Shown: positions 31,898-39,070 of the stretch, in pieces
Layout: each line of letters opens with the position of its first letter
How positions within the stretch are numbered: the first letter of the stretch is position 1
Source of the DNA: a virus
Virus record (IMG/VR): IMGVR_UViG_3300020474_000009
Coordinates: 1-63,771 of that record
Length of the DNA stretch: 63,771 nucleotides
Direction: 5' to 3' (one strand)
Made by a program: the position numbers and the translations under genes
Notes under the pieces: model-generated
The model's input: the letters and a program-made list of their open reading frames with translations, nothing else
Databases searched by the model: none
What the model was told of the DNA's origin: nothing

Positions 31898-33658
31898 CTA
31901 TATAGTATACACCTTTAGCAAGTCCTCTTTACCTTTTACATTTATAGTTCCAACATACACCAAAGCTGTTTGTTCTATTACTTTATTTGCAGTAGTTTCT
32001 CCTATTAATATATCTTCACCTGCTCCTTTAGTCGCACTTTCTAATCGTGCTGCTACATTAACAGCATCTCCTATTGCCGAATAGTCAAACCTGCTATCCG
32101 AGCCCATGTTACCCACTACTGCTTCTCCAGAGTTTATACCTATACCTATTCTTACATCGTGGTCTAGTTGTCTGTTTACGTTGCGTACTGCCGTGCGCAT
32201 GTCCTGGGCACAGGCGACGGCACGTTGTTCATGTTCATCTATAGTTAGGGGGGAATTAAAGATGGCCATACATGCGTCGCCTATGAACTTATCTACCATA
32301 CCGCCATGGGCCTGAATACATTCGACTTGTGCGGTTAAAACTTTGTTCATGATTTCTGTAACTTCTTCAGGTGGTAGTCTTTCCGACAGAGCTGTAAACC
32401 CACGAACATCTGTAAATAAGAAAGTGCAATACCTTTTCTCCCCGCCTAGTTGTAGTAAGTCAGGGTTGTCTTGCAATCTTTTTACCTGCCGTGGATCTAG
32501 GTAATGTTCAAACTGTTTCTTTATCTGTTGTCTTAGTTTGTATTGCTCACCAAAACGTAACCAGAACTCTTGTACAGATATAAGTGTCATTGATAATGCA
32601 CTATAACTAAAGTCTATTAATATATTGTTACGTGCAAGAGTAACAGCAGCTGCAGCTTGCACGCAGTATAAAAGCCCGACCCCCGCCATAGAACCTGCAA
32701 CAGGTGAGAATCGTATTATAACTATTGCTAATGATAAGACCCCTACTAATATAAGTAATTCATATAACAAAGCTGGGCCTGGGATCTGCGGTACATCTAC
32801 AGTCATGCTTTCTGCCAGGGCCGCTTGTACGTGATGCGGGTACTTAAGACCTGCAGGTGTAGCTATTTGTGGCATGACACCTTTAGCTGTTACCCCTACT
32901 AATACAAATTTATCAGCAACATCTTTTTCTGCCAGGGTTGTAGTTGGTGTATCTATCCATGACACCCAACGTCTGCCTAAATTATCTACAGGTATCTCTC
33001 CATATCCAGGTACTTTGAGTTCTGTTATTTGTCCTTGGTCGGTCCTAATTATATATGTGTCTGCACCCCCAAGCATTTTTATAATCTCTATAGCAAATGA
33101 CGGAGTCCAACCATCTTCTGTTTGTACTAACAATGGTAGTCTACGTACTAAGTTATCTACATCGGTTCGTGCAACTGCGATCCCCTGGTATGCAGACTCT
33201 GCTAGCACGGGCACGTTGCCTAACACACCTTCACTTTTATATGCTTCTACAGGTATACCGTCACCTAATATAACTGTGCCTGTAGTAGGTGGGTAGTTAC
33301 CGTTAGGGTTTTCAAACATTGCTAGTACACTAGGCCCCTGTATAAGTGTATCTGCAAAAGCTTTATCACCCCCAAATCTATCTTCTTGTGGAAAAGCTAT
33401 AACCCAACCTACACCTAAAGCCCCTGCATCCATGAGGTCAGCATGTATTCGTGCAAGGTCCTGACGCGGATACGGCCACCCGCCCGAATCAGCTAAGTCT
33501 TCTTCTGTTATATCTAGTGTTACAAACCAACCAGACTCTGCTGGTGTTTGTACGAGTGCATCAAACGTTTTTAGTTTTAGTATCTCTACTGCCTGCCAGT
33601 TAAATAGCAGCGGTATAGCTAGTATTGGTATTGTTAATAATGAAATCCATTTCTTCAT
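31898..33658 (-). CDS. CHASE2-sensor class III adenylate/guanylate cyclase
   Basis: A 586-residue membrane receptor cyclase. Residues 5-22: N-terminal membrane helix. Residues 28-290: CHASE2 extracytoplasmic sensor (DALVQTP, GVGWVIAFP, GVTAKGVMPQIATPAG-like signature). Three membrane helices at about 297-315, 322-342 and 347-363. Cyclase domain 405-586: metal Asp D417 (FTDVRGF) and D461 (FIGDACMAIF), purine-specifying K457 (DKFIGD) and S527, transition-state N534 and R538 (VNVAARLE). Lys plus Thr/Ser marks ATP-using class IIIb. All catalytic residues are kept, so it should make cAMP in the host. It overlaps the cytidylyltransferase by 4 nt. Confidence 0.9.
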   Translation of the reverse strand: MKKWISLLTIPILAIPLLFNWQAVEILKLKTFDALVQTPAESGWFVTLDITEEDLADSGGWPYPRQDLARIHADLMDAGALGVGWVIAFPQEDRFGGDKAFADTLIQGPSVLAMFENPNGNYPPTTGTVILGDGIPVEAYKSEGVLGNVPVLAESAYQGIAVARTDVDNLVRRLPLLVQTEDGWTPSFAIEIIKMLGGADTYIIRTDQGQITELKVPGYGEIPVDNLGRRWVSWIDTPTTTLAEKDVADKFVLVGVTAKGVMPQIATPAGLKYPHHVQAALAESMTVDVPQIPGPALLYELLILVGVLSLAIVIIRFSPVAGSMAGVGLLYCVQAAAAVTLARNNILIDFSYSALSMTLISVQEFWLRFGEQYKLRQQIKKQFEHYLDPRQVKRLQDNPDLLQLGGEKRYCTFLFTDVRGFTALSERLPPEEVTEIMNKVLTAQVECIQAHGGMVDKFIGDACMAIFNSPLTIDEHEQRAVACAQDMRTAVRNVNRQLDHDVRIGIGINSGEAVVGNMGSDSRFDYSAIGDAVNVAARLESATKGAGEDILIGETTANKVIEQTALVYVGTINVKGKEDLLKVYTI

Positions 33659-34035
33659 TTTCTACTCCTTAGTTCTGTTGTAGAGAAAGAATGCTTACGA
33701 CTCGTATAATAAACTTCGTGCATTCCTTTGCCCGTAAAATGTTTATCGACGTAATCTTCTCCTATAAACCTTATATCTATATGTGTGCTATTTAATAAAT
33801 CAAGCAAACTTTTTTCTGTATCATAAGGTATTACTTCATTTATATACTTAACTGCTTTGAGTTGTATGTAACGTTCATATATAGATTGGACAGGTTTGTT
33901 CTTCTCTTGTCGGTCTATTGATGGATCTGTTTGCAAGCCTACTATTAAGTGTTTACAGTTCTGCCTGGCTTCTTTAAACATAACCACATGACCTGCATGT
34001 AATAAATCAAAAGCTCCGCATGTGAATCCGATCAT
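33655..34035 (-). CDS. Cytidylyltransferase-like nucleotidyltransferase
   Basis: A 126-residue TagD/HldE-type nucleotidyltransferase: GAFDLLHAGHVVMF (residues 7-20) with the HxGH signature, FIGEDYVDKHFTGK near residue 91, and HSFSTTELRSR at the end equal to the RT/SxGISTTxI motif. Members join CTP or ATP to glycerol-3-phosphate, phosphoethanolamine or sugar phosphates for surface polymers. It overlaps FecR and cyclase genes by 4 nt on each side, so it belongs to this operon. Substrate unknown. Confidence 0.8.
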   Translation of the reverse strand: MIGFTCGAFDLLHAGHVVMFKEARQNCKHLIVGLQTDPSIDRQEKNKPVQSIYERYIQLKAVKYINEVIPYDTEKSLLDLLNSTHIDIRFIGEDYVDKHFTGKGMHEVYYTSRKHSFSTTELRSRK

Positions 34036-35186
34036 CCTGACCCCTGTGTAATGGTAATAGTAGAGTTACCTCCACCATTCACTACAATCTGTTGAAATTT
34101 ACCATCCTGTATTAATATAATAGTGTAACCCTGCGAAGCATCTACGGTCAACTGAGCATTTTGCGTGACCTTTCTTTGAAAAGCTATTTGCTCCCCCTGG
34201 AGCAATGTAATTATTTGTGTTTCTAAATCTTGTCCTATAGCTGTACCTTGTACAAGTGTGCCTGTGGATAAGTTGTCTGCACCTAGTTGGTCTACTTCTT
34301 CTATAATTGCTAGTAAATCTTCAAAGAAGTTTACATCTAAAAAATTTATATCTAATTCTGTGAATTCTAAAGCATCTTCAGCTAGGTAGTCTTGTTCTAG
34401 TTCATTAAACTCTAGGTAATCTATATCTAAAATAGCACCACTATCTCCTACGGACGCTGTGGATTGTTCTGTGGATAACTTTTCTTCGTCCGGAGGAGTG
34501 ACAATCAACATGTTATCTATGATGTCTAATGTTAGGTCTAATATAACGGGACTGCTAGGTGAGTTCTCCCACACATCTACAGTTGTTGCTTCGTATGGTT
34601 TGTTGAGCGTAACAGTACCAGCTGCAGTTGTGACAAGTATCTCGCCACTAGATATACCGTTAGCATCAGGTAATAGAATAATAAGCGAACGTCCAAGTTC
34701 ATCCACAGTACACGTAAAGTCGGTTCCACGAATAGCAATGTCAGCCGTAGGTGTAGATAGTCTAATATTCTTTTTATCAATTTTGCCTAGTTTGCTACTG
34801 ATAAATCTAGCAGTACCATTGGCAAACTTCATTGCCATCTTACCTTTAGATGGGTCTGGGTCGTAGATATATTCAGTAATTACGAGCTTTGAGTGCTCGG
34901 TTAATTTAACAATGGAATCATCTAAAAAGGTAATAGCTATCCGTCCAACAGTCGTACGAACATCGTCCATCTGTTGGATAGGAAAGTCGAGTTCAGCCCC
35001 GTAAGGCTGATCCCTTAAAACTTCAGCATTGCCTGTAAGCTCTGATATATCTCCAATACTAGCAGCTGGTGCTTGTGCCGCCGTCATTTTGAATGACGCA
35101 CACAGTGCCAGTGTTACCAGTAGAAATAATCTTAAGCCAATCGGCCGCCAATGTAGATGATTGTGTAATGTTATAAGTTCTGCCAT
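34032..35186 (-). CDS. FecR-domain secreted protein, 384 aa
   Basis: A 384-residue protein. Residues 1-38 hold a signal peptide (LRLFLLVTLALCASF, cleavage after AAQA). The FecR domain spans about 40-190: GDISELTGNAEVLRDQPYG, MDDVRTTVGRIAITFLDDSIVKL, STPTADIAIRGTDFTC and EILVTTAAGTVTLN. Residues 215-310 are acidic and rich in Leu/Asp/Glu; the C-terminus is beta-rich (QGYTIILIQDGKFQQIVVNG). The start at 35186 means a 128-nt overlap with the curlin gene; the only later Met would lose the signal peptide. FecR-domain proteins are often encoded with CHASE2 cyclases in bacteria, as here. Confidence 0.8.
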   Translation of the reverse strand: MAELITLHNHLHWRPIGLRLFLLVTLALCASFKMTAAQAPAASIGDISELTGNAEVLRDQPYGAELDFPIQQMDDVRTTVGRIAITFLDDSIVKLTEHSKLVITEYIYDPDPSKGKMAMKFANGTARFISSKLGKIDKKNIRLSTPTADIAIRGTDFTCTVDELGRSLIILLPDANGISSGEILVTTAAGTVTLNKPYEATTVDVWENSPSSPVILDLTLDIIDNMLIVTPPDEEKLSTEQSTASVGDSGAILDIDYLEFNELEQDYLAEDALEFTELDINFLDVNFFEDLLAIIEEVDQLGADNLSTGTLVQGTAIGQDLETQIITLLQGEQIAFQRKVTQNAQLTVDASQGYTIILIQDGKFQQIVVNGGGNSTITITQGSG

Positions 35187-35757
35187 TGCCTGTTTGATCT
35201 AGATAGAAGTATCCACCTTGTTTACCACTACCAGTAAAATTAACAGTGTTTGAGTCACCATCTATATCTACATAGTTAGTACCTAAGTCATAGTTTATAC
35301 TAAAGTCTAACTCGTTAGAGTCACCTTGTATAATCCAATCTAGGTCAAGTGTAGAAGCAAGAGCAGTTGTACCTATATCCAGTTCAAATTCATTACTTGA
35401 ACCTGTCACATCTACATTGAAGTTACCGTCGTCTGCACCGTAGGTGTTAGTCGGGTCTACTTGTATGGTAAAGTCGTTACTGTCTCCATCAAACTCAAAA
35501 AAACCTACGATGTTATCACCTAAGATATCACCAAGGAATTTGTTAGAGTCACCTATTTGGTTTATATCTAAAGTTAGATTCAAACCATCAAGGTCTAGAG
35601 GAGTCATGTTACCAGTAGCAGCTTGTAGCCCACCAATAATATTAGACGAGCCTAGTTGCTCTAAATCTATATTAGCGTTGTTACCTGCCTGGTCCACGTA
35701 CACTTCGTTATCTGCATACAAAAAACCAACCAACAATAAGGGTAAGAGTTTTTTCAT
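35059..35757 (-). CDS. Curlin-repeat amyloid-like protein, 232 aa
   Basis: I choose ATG 35757 (GGAG 9 nt upstream, ATGA overlap with the CsgG stop). Signal peptide residues 1-15, cleavage after LYA. The mature part has eight G-x-x-N units: QAGNNAN (23-29), QLGSSN (34), QIGDSN (67), DGDSN (90), TGSSN (118), QGDSN (144), DGDSN (166), QTGNG (188), the Q-x-G-x-N pattern of CsgA/CsgB curlin repeats with looser spacing. It ends with two Cys (220, 232). Most likely secreted by the CsgG-like pore to form surface fibres or a nucleator. Confidence 0.75.
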   Translation of the reverse strand: MKKLLPLLLVGFLYADNEVYVDQAGNNANIDLEQLGSSNIIGGLQAATGNMTPLDLDGLNLTLDINQIGDSNKFLGDILGDNIVGFFEFDGDSNDFTIQVDPTNTYGADDGNFNVDVTGSSNEFELDIGTTALASTLDLDWIIQGDSNELDFSINYDLGTNYVDIDGDSNTVNFTGSGKQGGYFYLDQTGNGRTYNITQSSTLAADWLKIISTGNTGTVCVIQNDGGTSTSC

Positions 35758-36572
35758 TTGTAGCTCCAATATCCAGCTTGTTCACCCTCCGTGATAATTC
35801 CTAACACGGCGGTTTCTATAGCAGAGCGCAGAGCAAGACTTCCTGACTCATTCCTAACTACACCACTTTCTATCTCGACTAGCTCAGTGCCATCCTCGAT
35901 AAAGCGAAACACGTCGTCTGATAATGATACACTAAGAATGGTCTTAGTTACTAATTTCTCAACTAGTACCTGACCGCTACTAACCGATATAAGACGAAGC
36001 TGGATCGTCAATGTATCAGTTCTGTAGGCCTTAGATATACCTATCCCTAAATAACGAGCACCCGCGCCACCGCTGGTCTCGTTCGCTTCGTACGACACGA
36101 CGGAGCCTTCAAGTAATAAACCAGCAAACAAAAGTGTGCCTAGTTTATTGCTGTCTTTATTCTGCTCTCTACCGCTACGTATGATCTGTCTTTCTTTTGT
36201 AAGGTTGTCGATTCCTATACGCTCGACCACCGTGAAAAAACCATTGTTATTTCTGCCTGCATCTTTTAATGCTTTAATTAAGTATGCGCTCGGTTGTTGT
36301 GTAACAGCTGTAGAGAAGCTTGCATACATAGAATTACTAAGTCTTTGTCCTGTTTGATCTGTAAATGCACTTGCGTACACTGCAACGGTAGGTTTCCTGG
36401 TAGGCGTACGGACATCAGCGAGCTCAGTAATAACTAGCTCATCTATAGTAGCTTCTTCTATATGTCGTACAGGGTTTATATTATTTTCTATTGGGTCAAA
36501 CAGTAATGACGCGCAACTAGAAAGTAAAGGAACCAATAGGTACGGTAATTTCTGTAGTATTTCCTTCAGCAT
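35754..36572 (-). CDS. csgG: CsgG-like curli secretion lipoprotein
   Basis: A 272-residue protein, close to E. coli CsgG length. The N-terminus has a lipoprotein signal with lipobox LSSC (Cys20). The core PTVAVYASAFTDQTGQRLSN, AYLIKALKDAGRNNNGFFTVVER, LTKERQIIRSGRE and GTLLFAGLLLEGSVVSYEAN follows the CsgG pattern, and GISKAYRTDTLTIQLRLIS with VEKLVTKTI matches the membrane beta-strand region. CsgG forms a nonameric outer-membrane channel that secretes curlin. It sits between CsgF and the curlin gene, as a curli unit should, overlapping CsgF by 56 nt. No CsgE or CsgC was found. Confidence 0.85.
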   Translation of the reverse strand: MLKEILQKLPYLLVPLLSSCASLLFDPIENNINPVRHIEEATIDELVITELADVRTPTRKPTVAVYASAFTDQTGQRLSNSMYASFSTAVTQQPSAYLIKALKDAGRNNNGFFTVVERIGIDNLTKERQIIRSGREQNKDSNKLGTLLFAGLLLEGSVVSYEANETSGGAGARYLGIGISKAYRTDTLTIQLRLISVSSGQVLVEKLVTKTILSVSLSDDVFRFIEDGTELVEIESGVVRNESGSLALRSAIETAVLGIITEGEQAGYWSYK

Positions 36573-36963
36573 CTGTAATCTTCAACGTTATCATAGTGCC
36601 GTCATCACTTACAGAATACTCAATAGTATTACCCATTAACTCCAAGACACCCGATGTACTAGGTGTCTCTCCAAATAGTGCATCTACTAACTGCCTGGAT
36701 AGCTGTGCGTAGATTCTACTTTCTAAGTTACGTATAAACCTAGCAAGTGTAGTGTTTTCGGCGTCCCTTTTTAACTGTTCTTTATAGGCTTTCAGTTCAG
36801 CCTTGTTCGCTTCCTTTCTATTGTATTCTTGGTTCTCAATAGTTAGATAATGTGAAGATGTGCCCACTCCACTAAAGGATGGGCTTTTGAACTTGTGTAC
36901 CATTTCATCAGCACTGACACTAGCTGTAAGAAGTAGTACTAAACTAATCTTTCCTTTGGTCAT
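36517..36963 (-). CDS. csgF: CsgF-like curli assembly factor
   Basis: A 148-residue secreted protein: signal peptide (ISLVLLLTASVSA, residues 6-18), then mature start HKFKSPSFSG, equal to the CsgF FQFRNPNFGG segment that plugs the CsgG channel, followed by a helical region (LARFIRNLESRIYAQLSRQ) and beta C-terminus (TITLKITDAEGNTTEITVP). In E. coli CsgF narrows the CsgG pore and anchors the nucleator. Its start overlaps the BhlA-like holin by 20 nt, linking curli genes to the lysis cluster. Confidence 0.85.
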   Translation of the reverse strand: MTKGKISLVLLLTASVSADEMVHKFKSPSFSGVGTSSHYLTIENQEYNRKEANKAELKAYKEQLKRDAENTTLARFIRNLESRIYAQLSRQLVDALFGETPSTSGVLELMGNTIEYSVSDDGTMITLKITDAEGNTTEITVPIGSFTF

Positions 36964-37294
36964 CTCTATCTGCCTTAGCTATCTTGTTGCTATCAATTAA
37001 CTGCGGCACTCCTAAAATAGTTTTAATTAACGTGTCTTGCCTAATAATTTCATTGTCTAGGCTACGTATTCTATCTATTAATGCTACTAGTATACCATGC
37101 TGAGAGTCAAGTTTCCCGCCTAGGCGTTCTTCTATAGCTGCGATCTGTTCCGCTACTTTCTCATCTACTACGTCTAATTTAGTTTCCATGCCATCGACAA
37201 TACGCATTATCAACTTATAGATAAACCATCCTAAACCTAATGCTGCTGCTATAGGAAACCCAACTTCTTGTATAAGGGTTACTGCTGAGTCCAT
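36944..37294 (-). CDS. Holin-like membrane protein (BhlA-type), 116 aa
   Basis: A 116-residue protein with one membrane helix (FPIAAALGLGWFIYKLIMRIV, residues about 13-33) and a long coiled coil (residues 36-95). This fits single-span BhlA/UviB-like holins or holin accessory proteins. It overlaps the 3-TM holin gene by 1 nt and CsgF by 20 nt. It may work as antiholin or second holin. Confidence 0.55.
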   Translation of the reverse strand: MDSAVTLIQEVGFPIAAALGLGWFIYKLIMRIVDGMETKLDVVDEKVAEQIAAIEERLGGKLDSQHGILVALIDRIRSLDNEIIRQDTLIKTILGVPQLIDSNKIAKADRDDQRKD

Positions 37295-37764
37295 TAGTCT
37301 TGTTTATTGGAGGCCCCGAAATAAAAGGATATGACTGCGGACGCTAAACCACCTAAGTAGCCTAACACGAGATTAATCAGGGCCTCACTATTCTGCTCTG
37401 GTGGTTGTAGCGTTACGAGGAAGATATAACCAAGAAAACCACCAACCATGGCTATACCTATGATTCTTGCTGTCCAATCTTTAGAAAAATGTTTACGTGC
37501 ATCTTTCTTTTCTTCAGCTTCTATTTTGTATATGTCTACATCCAGCTCTTTCATTTGCTTTTCAAAAGCTATCTCTGCCTTTTTTATCTCCATGAGCTGT
37601 TCTGGCGAAGCAGTTGCAATTGCTTTTTCTAATGATGCTGGATTGTTTTCTACACCTAAGACTTTTGATATAACATCACCAGCCATGCCACCTAATGGAC
37701 CACCTAGTGCTGCACCTAATGTTGGAGCTACGCTCCCTACGATATTACCTAATAACTTCTTCAT
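37294..37764 (-). CDS. Three-span holin, GTA-type
   Basis: ATG 37764 is preferred over TTG 37773. About 156 residues: Gly/Ala-rich hydrophobic N-terminus (GSVAPTLGAALGGPLGGMAG), a charged coiled coil (residues 55-95, ELDVDIYKIEAEEKKDARKH), then two clear membrane helices (IIGIAMVGGFLGYIFLVTL; ALINLVLGYLGGLASAVISF) and FYFGASNKQD at the end. This matches the holin family described for gene-transfer-agent release. It lets endolysin reach the wall. Overlaps the nuclease end by 20 nt. Confidence 0.75.
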   Translation of the reverse strand: MKKLLGNIVGSVAPTLGAALGGPLGGMAGDVISKVLGVENNPASLEKAIATASPEQLMEIKKAEIAFEKQMKELDVDIYKIEAEEKKDARKHFSKDWTARIIGIAMVGGFLGYIFLVTLQPPEQNSEALINLVLGYLGGLASAVISFYFGASNKQD

Positions 37765-38167
37765 ATTTTCCAAGCTTTAACAGCTCCTCCTTGTTTGCTA
37801 AATGTTGTGCTTTGATGTCATCTTTGCTTTGCCCTGTATAAGCAACAGCTAGATAATTATCTATAAGCGCTTGGTTTAGATCCACGCCATCTGCAACGAT
37901 GACGCCTAGAACTCTACCGAACTTCCCTTTCTTGTCTAGTTTTGTTTGTATTACTAATTTGTCAGCATGTAATATATGCTCTGATAAAAACTTAGAAGCT
38001 AGTTTACCTCTAGCTTTTTCATCTAAATCTCTTGTTCGTGACTCTGGCGTGTCGATCCCGTATAGTCTGACACGAGACTTATATATAATATCGAAGCCTA
38101 GGTCTATTTCACAATCGACCGTGTCACCGTCGACTATTCTAGTTACACCACACTTATACTCGTACAT
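37745..38167 (-). CDS. Thermonuclease-like (SNase) nuclease, 140 aa
   Basis: A 140-residue staphylococcal-nuclease-fold protein: IVDGDTVDCEIDL (residues 11-23), RLYGIDTPE with catalytic R34 and E42, and GKFGRVLG with catalytic R85. Residues for the active site are present. There is no signal peptide, so it should act in the cytoplasm, perhaps degrading host DNA or RNA late, or be carried in the virion. It lies between a basic small protein and the holin. Confidence 0.8.
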   Translation of the reverse strand: MYEYKCGVTRIVDGDTVDCEIDLGFDIIYKSRVRLYGIDTPESRTRDLDEKARGKLASKFLSEHILHADKLVIQTKLDKKGKFGRVLGVIVADGVDLNQALIDNYLAVAYTGQSKDDIKAQHLANKEELLKLGKYEEVIR

Positions 38168-38361
38168 TATTTTCCTACAGCTTTTTGTGCTTTTTTATGT
38201 GCAGCAGTAAAAGTACTACCCTTCATCATAAGGTTCTTCATGTACTTCATATGCTTTGCGGTGTGGTGTTTAGAATGCCTACTCATACTAGCCTCTTGTC
38301 TTTTAGTAAGAGACTTCTTACGTGTTGGCTTCTTTCTTGTTGTTTTTCTTTTGTACGCCAT
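38167..38361 (-). CDS. Small basic histone-like protein, 64 aa
   Basis: A 64-residue protein with more than 40 percent Lys/Arg/His (MAYKRKTTRKKPTRKKSLTK; RHSKHHTAKHMKYMKN). Probably binds nucleic acid, possibly condensing DNA in the capsid. Overlaps the nuclease start by 1 nt. Confidence 0.5.
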   Translation of the reverse strand: MAYKRKTTRKKPTRKKSLTKRQEASMSRHSKHHTAKHMKYMKNLMMKGSTFTAAHKKAQKAVGK

Positions 38362-38372
38362 AGCTTATATTA

Positions 38373-38708
38373 TCACGTTCCATCCATTTCTGCATAGCCG
38401 TAGATTTGCCATGTAAAATAGCCATCTAAATCTGCAGTTGCTACACCAGCGTTATGCCACCCAATAAAATCGTCTTCTGTTATATCAGCTACTTGTATAA
38501 AATCTTCTGGTAAATCTTGGCTTTGTAAATGACAATGATCTATAGCTCTAGTTGATTGTAAAGTCATAGTCTTAGAATCATCTGCTTTATCTACTGCAGT
38601 AATGTTAATAGTAACCTGAGCTACAATAGGAGTTTTATCAGATGCGCTTTTATATGTAGTTTCACAACCTAGAAATTCATATGTGTAATCAAAATTATGT
38701 AAAGCCAT
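38373..38708 (-). CDS. Unknown protein, 111 aa
   Basis: A 111-residue protein with beta-like N-terminal half (VAQVTINITAVDKADDSKTM) and acidic C-terminal half (EDFIQVADITEDDFIGWHNA), a pattern I associate with a phage DUF found near tail genes. No signal peptide. Function unknown. Confidence 0.5.
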   Translation of the reverse strand: MALHNFDYTYEFLGCETTYKSASDKTPIVAQVTINITAVDKADDSKTMTLQSTRAIDHCHLQSQDLPEDFIQVADITEDDFIGWHNAGVATADLDGYFTWQIYGYAEMDGT

Positions 38709-39070
38709 TATATTCCTTTTTCCCTTCCTTTAACTTTATTTAAATACATCTTATCTACTATTGTAAGTGTTTCAATCAAGTTCTTGTTTTCTGGTGTGAT
38801 AAAGTAGTCAGTGTGTGGACAACGGTTACTAACACTAAAACCTGTTTCTTCTGCAACCATAGGCCAGAGTTTACACATTGTTGGACGATCTTCTTTTAAG
38901 GTGCAACCGTCTTCAGCTAAAAACTTACATTTATACATATCGTCTCGTTTTGTGTATGTAATACTACTAAAACCAAATCGTTTTGTTTCTTCTTCTGTTA
39001 AAAATACAGCAGGTCTTTTTGGTTTTATCTTACTACGGCAGCACATTTGACAACTAGCACAAGGGCTCAT
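38708..39070 (-). CDS. YkgJ-family CxxCxxCC metal-binding protein, 120 aa
   Basis: A 120-residue protein with an N-terminal cluster C4-x2-C7-x2-C10-C11 and further Cys in MYKCKF, DGCTLKEDRPTMCKLWP and NRCPH, the iron- or zinc-binding YkgJ (CxxCxxCC) family signature. Family members are sometimes linked to oxygenases or protein modification, but no activity is settled. It overlaps the large tail gene start by 1 nt. A link to iron supply for the three Fe(II) oxygenases here is speculative. Confidence 0.75.
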   Translation of the reverse strand: MSPCASCQMCCRSKIKPKRPAVFLTEEETKRFGFSSITYTKRDDMYKCKFLAEDGCTLKEDRPTMCKLWPMVAEETGFSVSNRCPHTDYFITPENKNLIETLTIVDKMYLNKVKGREKGI

